A stretch of DNA of 64,000 bases from Betaproteobacteria bacterium. GTDB taxonomy: Bacteria; Pseudomonadota; Gammaproteobacteria; Burkholderiales; Burkholderiaceae_C. The stretch lies in assembly GCA_016716535.1 (NCBI GenBank), contig JADJWD010000001.1:310001-374000 (forward strand). Direction: 5' to 3'. Shown piece by piece: positions 57,017 to 64,000 of this stretch (position 1 is its first letter; each line of letters starts with the position of its first letter). Below the pieces are notes generated by a model. That model was not told where the DNA came from, searched no databases, and saw only the letters and a list, made by a program, of their open reading frames with translations. The translations under genes were made by a program, and so were the position numbers.

Positions 57017-58311
57017 CGCCAGCCGACGGCGGCATGACCGCCATGGACCGACCCTCCCCTGCCGCGCTCCCGCGCGCCACCGCCGTCGTCACCGGCGCCG
57101 CCCAGGTGCTGACCTGCGCCGAGGGCGCGCCCGACCTCGTCGGCTGCATCGCCGGCGGCGTCGTCGCGCTGGCCGGCGACCGGGTGCTCGCCGTCGGCAC
57201 GCCGCAGGACGTGGCACGCCGGGCCGACCTGGCGGCGGCGCGCGTCGTGCCGGCGCGCGGCGGCATCGTGCTGCCGGGCTTCGTCGACAGCCACACGCAT
57301 CTGGTCTTCGCCGGTTCGCGCGTCGCCGAGTACAGCGGCCGGCTGCGCGGCGAGAGCGCCGCCTCGCTGCGCGCGCGCGGCGTGCCGAGCGGCATCCGCG
57401 GCACCGCGCGCCTCGTGCGCGCGGCCAGCCGCGCCCAGCTCGAGGACGAGGCGCGCGAGCGCCTGGTGCACATGCTCGCCTGCGGCACGACGACGGTCGA
57501 GGCGAAGTCGGGCTACGGCCTGAGCACCGCCGAGGAGATCCGCATCCTCGAGGTGCAGGCGGCGCTGGCCGATTCGCAGCCGCTGCGCATCGTCTCGACG
57601 CTGCTCGCCGCGCACGAGTTCCCCGAAGGCGTGCCGCGCGACGAGTACCTGCGCGAGATCGTCGAGGACATCGTGCCCGAGGTGGCGCGCCAGCGCCTGG
57701 CGGTCTTCAACGACGTCTACTGCGACGACGGCTACTACACCGTCGCCGAGTCGCGGCGCGTGCTCGAAGCGGGCCTGCGCCACGGCCTGCAGGCGAAGAT
57801 CCACACCGACGCCTACTCGCACATCGGCGGCGCGGCGCTCGCGGCCGAATTGCGCGTCGTCTCGGCCGACCACCTGAACCACACCACCGAAGCCGAGCTG
57901 GCCGCGCTGCGCGATGCCGGCGTCACCGGCGTCGTGATGCCGGCGCTCGACTTCGCCGTCGCGCACACGAAGCCGACGCCGGCGCGCACGATGCTCGACC
58001 TCGGCCTGCCGGTGGCGCTGGCCACCGACATGTGTCCCGGCTGCTGGCTCGAGGCGATGTCGTTCGTCATCCAGCTCGCCTGCCGCCACTACGCCTTCAA
58101 GCCCGAGGAGGCGCTGCGCGCGGCGACGCTGGGCGGCGCGCGTGCGCTCGGCCTGCAGGCGAGCATCGGCTCGCTCGAGCCGGGCAAGCAGGCCGACATC
58201 GCGATCTTCGACCTGCCGAGCTACGAGGACCTGGCCTACCGCTTCGGCCGCGTGCGCGCGCGCACGGTGCTGCGCGCCGGCGCCGTCGTGCACGAAGGGG
58301 CCGCGCCGTGA
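57013..58311 (+). CDS. hutI: Imidazolonepropionase (HutI-like amidohydrolase)
   Basis: A 432-residue amidohydrolase that opens the imidazolone ring to formimidoyl-glutamate. Metal motif VDSHTHLVFAG (His94, His96), KSGYGLSTAEE, KIHTDAYSHIGG, SADHLNHT and the metal Asp in LATDMCPGCW (338-345) are present. The last stretch differs from the NPGTSP form of typical proteobacterial HutI and, as far as I recall, looks more like the NPNCWTESM form of archaeal HutI. GTG 57013 overlaps the previous stop; ATG 57034 is an alternative. Its presence implies that the urocanase homologue yields an imidazolone-type product. Confidence 0.88.
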   Translation: MTPADGGMTAMDRPSPAALPRATAVVTGAAQVLTCAEGAPDLVGCIAGGVVALAGDRVLAVGTPQDVARRADLAAARVVPARGGIVLPGFVDSHTHLVFAGSRVAEYSGRLRGESAASLRARGVPSGIRGTARLVRAASRAQLEDEARERLVHMLACGTTTVEAKSGYGLSTAEEIRILEVQAALADSQPLRIVSTLLAAHEFPEGVPRDEYLREIVEDIVPEVARQRLAVFNDVYCDDGYYTVAESRRVLEAGLRHGLQAKIHTDAYSHIGGAALAAELRVVSADHLNHTTEAELAALRDAGVTGVVMPALDFAVAHTKPTPARTMLDLGLPVALATDMCPGCWLEAMSFVIQLACRHYAFKPEEALRAATLGGARALGLQASIGSLEPGKQADIAIFDLPSYEDLAYRFGRVRARTVLRAGAVVHEGAAP

Positions 58312-59735
58312 ACGCGCCGCGCCCGCCGGACGACACGCGCACGCCGGTCCGCATGGTCGCCTTCGAGCACCTGTGGACGCCCGCCGGCTGGCTGGCGCCC
58401 GGCCTGCTCGGCGTCGACGCCGGCGGCCGCGTCGTCGCGGTCGGCGAGCCGCCCGCCGACGCCGGCGCGCCGGTCGAGACGGTGCGCGGCTTCGCCGTGC
58501 CCGGCATGCCGAACACACACTCGCACGCCTTCCAGCGCGCGCTGGCCGGGCGCACGGAGAGCGGCAGCGCCGCCAGCGAAGACAACCTGTGGACCTGGCG
58601 GCACGCGATGTACCGGCTGGCCGAACGCATCGGGCCGGACGACCTGCAGGCGCTGGCCGCCTTCGCCTACATGGAGATGCTCGAGCACGGCTTCACGCGC
58701 GTCGCCGAGTTCCACTACCTGCATCACGCGCCGCAGGGCCGGCCCTATGCGCAGCGCGGCGAGATGTCGCTGCGCCTGGCCGCCGCGGCGGCGGACGCCG
58801 GCATCGGCTGCATGGTCGTGCCGACGCTCTATGCGCACGCCGGCATCGGCCAGGCGCCGACGGCGCAGCAGCAGCGCTTCGTGCACTCGGTCGACGCCTT
58901 CGCGCGGCTGCTGCACGAGATCGACGAGCCGCTCGCCACGGCCGGCGCCCGGCTCGGCGTCGCGCTGCACAGCCTGCGCGCCGTCGCCCCCGACGAGCTG
59001 CGCGGCGCCGTGCAGGCCGCGGCCACGCTGCGCGACGCTGCGCCGCTGCACATCCACGTCTCCGAGACGCGGCACGAGGTCGAGGAGGTGCAGGCCGGCC
59101 TCGGCGCGCGGCCGGTGCAGTGGCTGCTCGACGAGGTCGGCCTCGACCGCCGCTGGACGCTCGTGCACGCCACGCACCTGAGCGAGACCGAGCGCCGCGG
59201 CCTCGCCGCCAGCGGCGCCACCGCGGCGCTGTGCCCGATGACCGAGGCGATGCTCGGCGACGGCCTCTTCCCGCTCGTCGACTACCAGCGCGAAGGCGGC
59301 CACTGGGCCATCGGCACCGACAGCCACTACGCCAGCGGCGTCGCCGCCGAGCTGCGCATGCTCGAATGCGGCCAGCGCCTGGCGCACGCGCGGCGCAACG
59401 TGCTCGCCGACGCGGCCGCGGCGGATGCGCGTGCGCTGCACAGCGGCGAGCGGCTGTTCGGCCTGGCGCTGGCCGGCGGCCGCAGCTTCGGCGACTTCGC
59501 CGCGCCGCTCACGCCCGGCAGCCGCGCCGACGTCGTCGTGCTCGACCCCGCGAGCCCGGCGCTGGCCGGCCACGACGCGGCCACCGTGCTCGACGCCTGG
59601 CTGCTCTCGGGCGCCGCCGATGCGGTGCAACGCGTGATGTGCGCCGGCACCTGGGTCGTGCAGGACGGCCGCCACCACGCCCGCAAGTCGATCACGCGCG
59701 CCTACGCGCAGACCGTGCGCCGGCTCTTCGCCTGA
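58308..59735 (+). CDS. hutF: Formimidoylglutamate deiminase (HutF)
   Basis: A 475-residue amidohydrolase that converts N-formimidoyl-glutamate to N-formyl-glutamate and ammonia. It has the metal motif NTHSHAFQRALAGR, WTWRHAMYRLAERI, ALHSLRAVAP, HIHVSE, HATHL and the metal Asp in IGTDSHYASG. The length is normal for HutF. GTG 58308 overlaps the hutI stop; ATG 58353 would also include the whole domain. No hutG (formylglutamate hydrolase) is in the window, so the last step must be encoded elsewhere. Confidence 0.92.
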   Translation: MNAPRPPDDTRTPVRMVAFEHLWTPAGWLAPGLLGVDAGGRVVAVGEPPADAGAPVETVRGFAVPGMPNTHSHAFQRALAGRTESGSAASEDNLWTWRHAMYRLAERIGPDDLQALAAFAYMEMLEHGFTRVAEFHYLHHAPQGRPYAQRGEMSLRLAAAAADAGIGCMVVPTLYAHAGIGQAPTAQQQRFVHSVDAFARLLHEIDEPLATAGARLGVALHSLRAVAPDELRGAVQAAATLRDAAPLHIHVSETRHEVEEVQAGLGARPVQWLLDEVGLDRRWTLVHATHLSETERRGLAASGATAALCPMTEAMLGDGLFPLVDYQREGGHWAIGTDSHYASGVAAELRMLECGQRLAHARRNVLADAAAADARALHSGERLFGLALAGGRSFGDFAAPLTPGSRADVVVLDPASPALAGHDAATVLDAWLLSGAADAVQRVMCAGTWVVQDGRHHARKSITRAYAQTVRRLFA

Positions 59736-59816
59736 AGAGACCCGCGCACGGCCGGCGTGCCGGCGGCGTGCTAGCGTGCGCGGCCGGCGGATGGGAAGAG
59801 CCGGCCGCGACGACGA

Positions 59817-59842
59817 AAAGCCGAAAGCCGAAAGCCGAAAGC
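59817..59842 (+). repeat. Short tandem repeat of CCGAAAG before the GntR gene
   Basis: Three perfect copies of the heptamer CCGAAAG, with partial copies on either side, end 18 bases before the TTG start of the GntR gene and merge into its AAGGGG ribosome-binding site. Slippage would change the leader length, not the frame of the gene as called. Confidence 0.7.
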
Positions 59843-59860
59843 GAAGAAGGGGCGCAGGTC

Positions 59861-60586
59861 TTGGCCGAGAAGGGCACGCACTACGAGCGCATCAAGGACT
59901 ACCTCACCGACAAGGTGATGTCCGGCGAGTGGCCGGCCGGCCACCGCATCCCGACCGAAGAGGAACTGGTCGCGCTGTTCCAGGTCAGCCGCATGACGGT
60001 GCACCGCGCCGTGCGCGAGCTCACCACCGAGGGCCTGGTGCACCGCCGCCCCGGCGCCGGCACCTTCGTCTCCAACGAGCGCCCGAGCCTCGACCTGGTG
60101 GCGGTGCGCAACATCGCCGACGACGTGCGCAGCCGCGGCCACGCCCACTCGAGCATCGTCCACCTGCTGCAGCGCGAGACGGCGACGCCCGAGGTCGCCG
60201 GGTCGCTGGGCCTGAAGACCGGCGCGCGCGTCTTCCATTCGATGATCGTGCACCTCGAGAACCACTGGCCGATCCAGCTCGAGGACCGCTACGTCAACCC
60301 GGCCGCCGCGCCCGAGTACCTGAAGCAGGACTTCACCGACCACACGCCGAACGCCTATCTGATGACGGTGGGCCCGCTCGAGCGCGTCGAGCACACGATC
60401 GAGGCGGTGCTGCCGACGCCGGCGGTGTGCGAGTTGCTGCGCATCCACGCCGGCGAACCCTGCCTGCTGCTGAACCGCCGCACCTGGTCGATGGGCCGCG
60501 TCGTCTCGCGCGCCTGGCTCACGCACCCGGGCAGCCGCTACCGCCTCGGCGCGAGCTTCGGGCGGGTGCCGAACGGCCGGAGCTGA
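59861..60586 (+). CDS. hutC: GntR/HutC-family transcriptional repressor
   Basis: A 241-residue regulator. Residues about 8-75 form the GntR winged HTH (YERIKDYLTDKVMSGEW, RIPTEEELVALFQVSRMTVHRAV), and the UTRA effector domain (about 95-235) ends LGASFGRVP, as in HutC proteins that bind urocanate. TTG at 59861 is chosen: AAGGGG lies 8 bases upstream and no ATG or GTG sits suitably before the HTH. It follows hutF by 125 bp. A HutC-type operator overlaps the operon promoter 12 kb upstream, so this is the probable repressor, induced by a pathway intermediate. Confidence 0.9.
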   Translation: MAEKGTHYERIKDYLTDKVMSGEWPAGHRIPTEEELVALFQVSRMTVHRAVRELTTEGLVHRRPGAGTFVSNERPSLDLVAVRNIADDVRSRGHAHSSIVHLLQRETATPEVAGSLGLKTGARVFHSMIVHLENHWPIQLEDRYVNPAAAPEYLKQDFTDHTPNAYLMTVGPLERVEHTIEAVLPTPAVCELLRIHAGEPCLLLNRRTWSMGRVVSRAWLTHPGSRYRLGASFGRVPNGRS

Positions 60587-60619
60587 GCCCGGCTGCGAAG
60601 CCGGCGGCCGGCTTGGGGA

Positions 60620-61324
60620 TCAGCCGTGGCCGAGGTAGTGCCCGAGCAGCGCCGGGTCGCGCGCCGCCTCGGCGGCGCTGCCGCTCCAGACGTCGCGCCC
60701 CGATTCGACGATCACCGCCGAGTCGGCGGCGCCGAGCGCGTGGCGCGTGTTCTGCTCGACGAGCAGGATCGCCATGCCCTCGGCGCGCAGCCGCGCCAGC
60801 GCCTGGTAGATCTGCGTCACCGCCTTGGGCATCAGGCCGAGCGACAGCTCGTCGATCATCAGCAGGCGCGGCTCGGCCATCAGCGCGCGGCCGATCGCCA
60901 CCATCTGCTGCTCGCCGCCGGACAGCGACGCGGCGAGCTGGCGCAGCCGCTCGCCGACCCGCGGGAACAGCGCCACGACGCGCTCGAGATTGGCCGCCTC
61001 GGCGCGCCGCGTGCGCACGAAGCCGCCGACCGTCAGGTTCTCGCGCACCGTCAGGTCGCCGAACAGGCGCCGGCCCTCGGGCACCCAGGCGATGCCGCGC
61101 GCCGCGCGTTCGCCGGGCGTCAGCCGCTCGAGCGTCGCGCCGTCGTAGGTCAGGCGCCCGCCGAGCACCTTGACGTGGCCGGCGACGGCGCCGAGCGCCG
61201 AGCTCTTGCCCGCGCCGTTCGGGCCGATCAGCGCGAGCATGCGCCCGGCCTCCAGCCGCAGCGACAGCCGCTGCACCGCGACGACCTCGCCGTAGCCGCA
61301 GCTCAGTTCACTCAGCTCGAGCAT
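60620..61324 (-). CDS. livF: ABC transporter ATPase (LivF-like), second Liv system
   Basis: A 234-residue HAAT-class ATPase: Walker A GPNGAGKS, GIAWVPEGRRLFGDLTV, signature LSGGEQQMVAIGRAL and Walker B LLMIDELSLGL (Glu and Leu replacing the common Glu-Pro). The start at 61324 is the Met before LELSELSCGYG; the frame is open a little further but would add non-family residues. It overlaps the end of livG by 17 bp. It is the last gene of a leftward operon that converges on the Hut-like operon, 33 bp from the GntR stop. Confidence 0.92.
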   Translation of the reverse strand: MLELSELSCGYGEVVAVQRLSLRLEAGRMLALIGPNGAGKSSALGAVAGHVKVLGGRLTYDGATLERLTPGERAARGIAWVPEGRRLFGDLTVRENLTVGGFVRTRRAEAANLERVVALFPRVGERLRQLAASLSGGEQQMVAIGRALMAEPRLLMIDELSLGLMPKAVTQIYQALARLRAEGMAILLVEQNTRHALGAADSAVIVESGRDVWSGSAAEAARDPALLGHYLGHG

Positions 61325-62105
61325 CTTCGACCTCGCCGCCCGGGGCCTCGCCGCCCAGGACCTCGCCACCCAGATAGGCCTGCACCACCGCCGGCTCGCG
61401 CATCACGGCGCGCGGCTCGCCGTCGGCGATCTTGCGGCCGGTCTCCAGCACGACGAGACGGTCGCAGACGCGCACCACCTCGCCCAGGTTGTGCTCGATC
61501 AGCAGCACGCTCAGGCCGCTGTCGGCGAGGCTGCGGATCACGTCCGCGAGCCGCGCCGCCTCGGCGCTGTTGAGGCCGGCCAGCGGCTCGTCCAGCAGCA
61601 GCAGGCGCGGCTCGCCGGCGAGCGAACGCGCCACCTCGAGCCGCTTGCGGATGCCCAGCGGCACCTCGCCGGCGGCGCGCTCGGCGAACTCGACGATGCC
61701 GAGCCGGCCGAGGATCGCACGCGCCGCGTCGCGCGCCGCGTGGCGGTCGACGTGCAGCGCGGCCGAGAACAACGAATCGCGGTGCCGGTGGCCCCAGGCG
61801 AAGGCGACGTTGTCGAGCACCGACAGCGACTTCAGCGGCCGCACGATCTGGTGCGTGACGCCGAGGCCGAGCATGACGCGGCGGTGCACCGGCAGCGCCT
61901 CGATCGCGCGGCCGGCGAGCGTGATGCGGCCGCCGTGCAGCGGCCCCTGGCCCGAGACGGCCTTCAGGCACGTCGTCTTGCCCGCGCCGTTGGGACCGAT
62001 CAGCCCGAGCAGCTCGCCGGGGCGCACCTCGAACGAGACGTCGTCGACGGCGCGCAGGCCGCCGAATTGCACCCGCAGCCCGCTGGCTTGCAGCAGCGCT
62101 TCCAT
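61308..62105 (-). CDS. livG: ABC transporter ATPase (LivG-like), second Liv system
   Basis: A 265-residue ATPase with LRVQFGGLRAVDDVSFEV, Walker A GPNGAGKT, the LivG-specific GVTHQIVRPLKSLSVLDNV and Walker B LLLLDEPLAGLN. The signature region GEVPLGIRKRLEVARSLA replaces LSGGQ, a variant common in LivG. It ends in a short Gly/Glu-rich repeat (GGEVLGGEAPGGEV). It is 4 bp after livM and pairs with LivF in the second transporter. Confidence 0.92.
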   Translation of the reverse strand: MEALLQASGLRVQFGGLRAVDDVSFEVRPGELLGLIGPNGAGKTTCLKAVSGQGPLHGGRITLAGRAIEALPVHRRVMLGLGVTHQIVRPLKSLSVLDNVAFAWGHRHRDSLFSAALHVDRHAARDAARAILGRLGIVEFAERAAGEVPLGIRKRLEVARSLAGEPRLLLLDEPLAGLNSAEAARLADVIRSLADSGLSVLLIEHNLGEVVRVCDRLVVLETGRKIADGEPRAVMREPAVVQAYLGGEVLGGEAPGGEVEDARAE

Positions 62106-62109
62106 GCCG

Positions 62110-62967
62110 TCAGGCCTCCTTCGTCTGCAGCGGCGCGGCGGGCGGCGGCCGGCGCCGCAGCGCCGCCAGGCCGCCGGGCAGGAACCGCATCACCAGCAGC
62201 AGCACCGCGCCGTAGAGGATCAGCTTGTAGTCGTTGACGACGCGGAACCACTCGGGCAGCAGCGTCAGCGCGATGGCCGCGACGAGCACGCCCCAGGTCG
62301 AGCCGACGCCGCCGATGGCGACGATCGCGAGCGAGGCGATCGACAGCGTGAAGCCGAACGCATCGGGCACGATGAAGCGTGTGTAGCTCGCGTACAGCGC
62401 GCCGGCCACGCCGGCCAGCAGCGTGCCGAGGCAGAACGCGGCCAGCTTGTGGCGCGCCACGTCGACGCCGAGCACGCGCGCCACCGCCTCGTCGTCGGCG
62501 ATGACGCCGAAGGCGAAGCCGAGCCAGCTGCGCGCCAGGTGCAGGCTGAGCCAGACGCAGGCCGCCAGCAGCACGAGCACGAGCGCCGCATAGCCGCCGA
62601 GCGCGAGGCCGGGATCGGGGATGCCGCTGATGCCCATCTCGCTGCCGAGCCAGCCCTGCTTGCGCACGACGCCGACGAAGACGAAGCCGACGCCCATCGT
62701 CGTGATCGCAAGGAAGTCGTCGCGCACGCGCAGCGACAACAGGCCCACCACCAGCCCGACGGCGCCGGCCAGCACCGCCGCGGCCGGCAGCGCCAGCGCC
62801 AGCGGCCATCCGGCCTTGGCCAGCAGCGCGCCGGCGTAGGCGCCGATGCCGACGAAGGCGGCGTGGCCGAGGCTCGCCTGCCCGCACATGCCGGTGATGA
62901 TGTTGAGCCCGAGCGCGGCGATCGCGTGGATGCCGACGATGACGGCCAGGTTCAGCAGCACGTCCAT
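62110..62967 (-). CDS. livM: ABC transporter permease (LivM-like), second Liv system
   Basis: A 285-residue permease with eight or so helices and the LivM motif ALGLNIITGMCGQASLGHAAFVGIGAY, then RDDFLAITTMGVGFV. Unlike the first Liv system, it is not fused to an ATPase. The ATG at 62967 is used; a GTG two codons earlier (62973) overlaps the livH stop as GTGA and may be the real start. The C-terminus is Pro/Ala-rich. Confidence 0.92.
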   Translation of the reverse strand: MDVLLNLAVIVGIHAIAALGLNIITGMCGQASLGHAAFVGIGAYAGALLAKAGWPLALALPAAAVLAGAVGLVVGLLSLRVRDDFLAITTMGVGFVFVGVVRKQGWLGSEMGISGIPDPGLALGGYAALVLVLLAACVWLSLHLARSWLGFAFGVIADDEAVARVLGVDVARHKLAAFCLGTLLAGVAGALYASYTRFIVPDAFGFTLSIASLAIVAIGGVGSTWGVLVAAIALTLLPEWFRVVNDYKLILYGAVLLLVMRFLPGGLAALRRRPPPAAPLQTKEA

Positions 62968-62969
62968 CG

Positions 62970-63839
62970 TCACGCCCCCCGCGCCTTCAGCGCCAGCCCC
63001 TGCGGGCGCAGCACGAGCACGGCGATCAGCGCCAGGAAGGCGATCGCGTCGCGGTCGACGAGCTTGTCGAGGTGGATCGTGCCGAAGGCCTCGACGACGC
63101 CGAGCGCCAGGCTCGCGAGCACGGTGCCGAGCACGCTGCCGAGGCCGCCAAGCACGATGATGGCCAGCATCTTGTAGCTCGGGATCGCGCCCATCGTCGG
63201 CTCGACGAGGTTGTTCAGCACCGCCACCAGCCCGCCGGCGTAGGCCGCCATCATCGAGGCGATGAAGAAGCACAGGTCGCGCGTGCGCCGCGGCGAGACG
63301 CCGAACGACCACGCCACCTCGGGGTCGGAGACGGTGGCGCGCATGCCGACGCCGGCGCGCGTGTAGCGCGCGAACAGCGCCAGCGCGCCGAACAGCACCG
63401 CCGTCGACGCCAGCGTCAGCAGCTCCGACTGGCGCAGCGTGAAGCCGCCCAGCTGCACCGGCGCGGCCAGCGGCTGCACCGGGAACGACAGGCCGTACGG
63501 ACCGAAGACGATGCGCAGGCTCTCCTGCATCAGGATGAACAGGCCGATCGAGGCCACCAGCGCGACGAACGGCGGCTTGGCGAGGATCGGCTCGTACAGC
63601 AGCCGGTAGATCACCACGCCGGCGAGTCCCACCAGCAGCGCCGCCGTTGCCAGCCCGGCAGCGAGCGAGCCGAGCGCCTGCGACAGCGACACCGTCAGAT
63701 AGGCGCCGAGCGCGAACAGCCCGGCGTGCGCGACGTGCAGGATGCGCAGCAGGCCGTAGACCAGCGTCAGCCCCACCGCGATCAGCGCGTAGGTGCTGCC
63801 GTTGATCAGGCCTTGCAGCGTCAGCTCGAGGGCGACCAT
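62970..63839 (-). CDS. livH: ABC transporter permease (LivH-like), second Liv system
   Basis: A 289-residue permease: LQGLINGSTYALIAVGLTLVYGLLRILHVAHAGLFALGAYL is the LivH opening, and YKMLAIIVLGGLGSVLGTVLASLALGVVEAF the conserved loop. About eight helices. It is downstream of a binding-protein gene cut by the window edge (34 bp gap) and overlaps livM if the GTG start of the latter is used. Confidence 0.93.
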   Translation of the reverse strand: MVALELTLQGLINGSTYALIAVGLTLVYGLLRILHVAHAGLFALGAYLTVSLSQALGSLAAGLATAALLVGLAGVVIYRLLYEPILAKPPFVALVASIGLFILMQESLRIVFGPYGLSFPVQPLAAPVQLGGFTLRQSELLTLASTAVLFGALALFARYTRAGVGMRATVSDPEVAWSFGVSPRRTRDLCFFIASMMAAYAGGLVAVLNNLVEPTMGAIPSYKMLAIIVLGGLGSVLGTVLASLALGVVEAFGTIHLDKLVDRDAIAFLALIAVLVLRPQGLALKARGA

Positions 63840-63873
63840 GGGCGAGCGCTTCGTCGGTTGCGGGCTGCCGCTC

Positions 63874-64000
63874 TCACTGCTCCGGCGGCGCCAGCAGCAC
63901 CGGGTCGTCGATCACCGAGTGGCGCGTCCAGCGCCCGCCCTTGACGACCTGGTTCTGCACCGCCTTCTTCACCTCGCGCAGCTTGTTGAAGCTGATGCGG
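63874..64000 (-). CDS. C-terminal end of an ABC substrate-binding protein (partial)
   Basis: The last about 41 codons of a leftward gene: RISFNKLREVKKAVQNQVV then KGGRWTRHSVIDDPVLLAPPEQ and a TGA at 63876-63874. A closing stretch of this kind, before a Pro-rich end, and the position directly upstream of livH, point to the binding protein of the second Liv system. The start lies beyond the right edge. Confidence 0.65.
   Translation of the reverse strand, partial: RISFNKLREVKKAVQNQVVKGGRWTRHSVIDDPVLLAPPEQ

Overview
The window is a very GC-rich chromosomal segment (roughly 70% G+C by eye, with strong third-position bias) from a betaproteobacterium, most likely Burkholderiales of the Rubrivivax/Leptothrix/Methylibium type. 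Supporting signs are a Bug/TctC-type periplasmic binding protein, a PHB synthase, an orphan IF-1 beside a cold-shock gene, E. coli-length ArgG, two Liv-type ABC systems and a TRAP transporter. I see no rRNA, tRNA, CRISPR array, integrase or insertion sequence.

Region 1 (1-15033) is a long leftward catabolic operon under a divergent LysR regulator. In transcription order it encodes a stand-alone intradiol-dioxygenase N-terminal domain, an NTF2-like protein, a Liv-type binding protein, LivH, a LivM-LivG fusion, LivF, a Dabb protein, a Tat-exported amidohydrolase, an iron intradiol ring-cleavage dioxygenase, a citrate-synthase-like (citryl-CoA lyase type) enzyme, a class III CoA-transferase, an FMN reductase and a P-type cation ATPase that runs off the left edge. 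It reads as uptake, ring cleavage and CoA-dependent breakdown of an unidentified aromatic compound.

Region 2 (15138-39521) is mostly housekeeping and single genes: a secreted Cys/Trp-tail protein, an NTF2-like protein, a Vps62-like lipoprotein, MscS, cold-shock protein, IF-1, PHA synthase, fumarase C, a peptide-type binding protein, a thermonuclease, an Lhr-type helicase, a Bug protein, DUF429, asparaginase, an OmpA-like protein, a subtilase, a cNMP-binding CPBP protease homologue, an acyltransferase, ArgG and a beta-hydroxyacid dehydrogenase.

Region 3 (39583-45536) is a two-gene operon in which a class III cyclase/AAA/TPR protein overlaps by 4 bp a SulP permease carrying STAS and cyclic-nucleotide-binding domains. 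With the cNMP-binding CPBP protein nearby, it suggests a local second-messenger module.

Region 4 (47434-60586) is the most interesting part: a rightward operon with a urocanase homologue, a three-part TRAP transporter, a HisC-like aminotransferase, a histidine-ammonia-lyase homologue, an FAD-linked 2-hydroxyacid dehydrogenase, HutI, HutF and a GntR/HutC regulator. The last five enzyme genes are joined by 4-bp overlaps. The lyase has Asn where histidase has its substrate-binding His, the urocanase homologue lacks the HHGGG-type segment, and HutI is not of the usual proteobacterial type. The gene set fits uptake of an imidazole-bearing 2-hydroxy or 2-oxo acid (for example imidazole-lactate or a substituted analogue), oxidation, transamination and then a Hut-like route. 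The promoter carries a perfect HutC-subfamily operator (GT-N-TA-N-AC) overlapping a -10 box, followed by 13 perfect copies of an octamer that puts 13 regularly spaced GGGG tracts on the template strand.

Region 5 (60620-64000) is a leftward, complete Liv ABC transporter whose binding-protein gene is cut by the right edge. It converges on the Hut-like operon.
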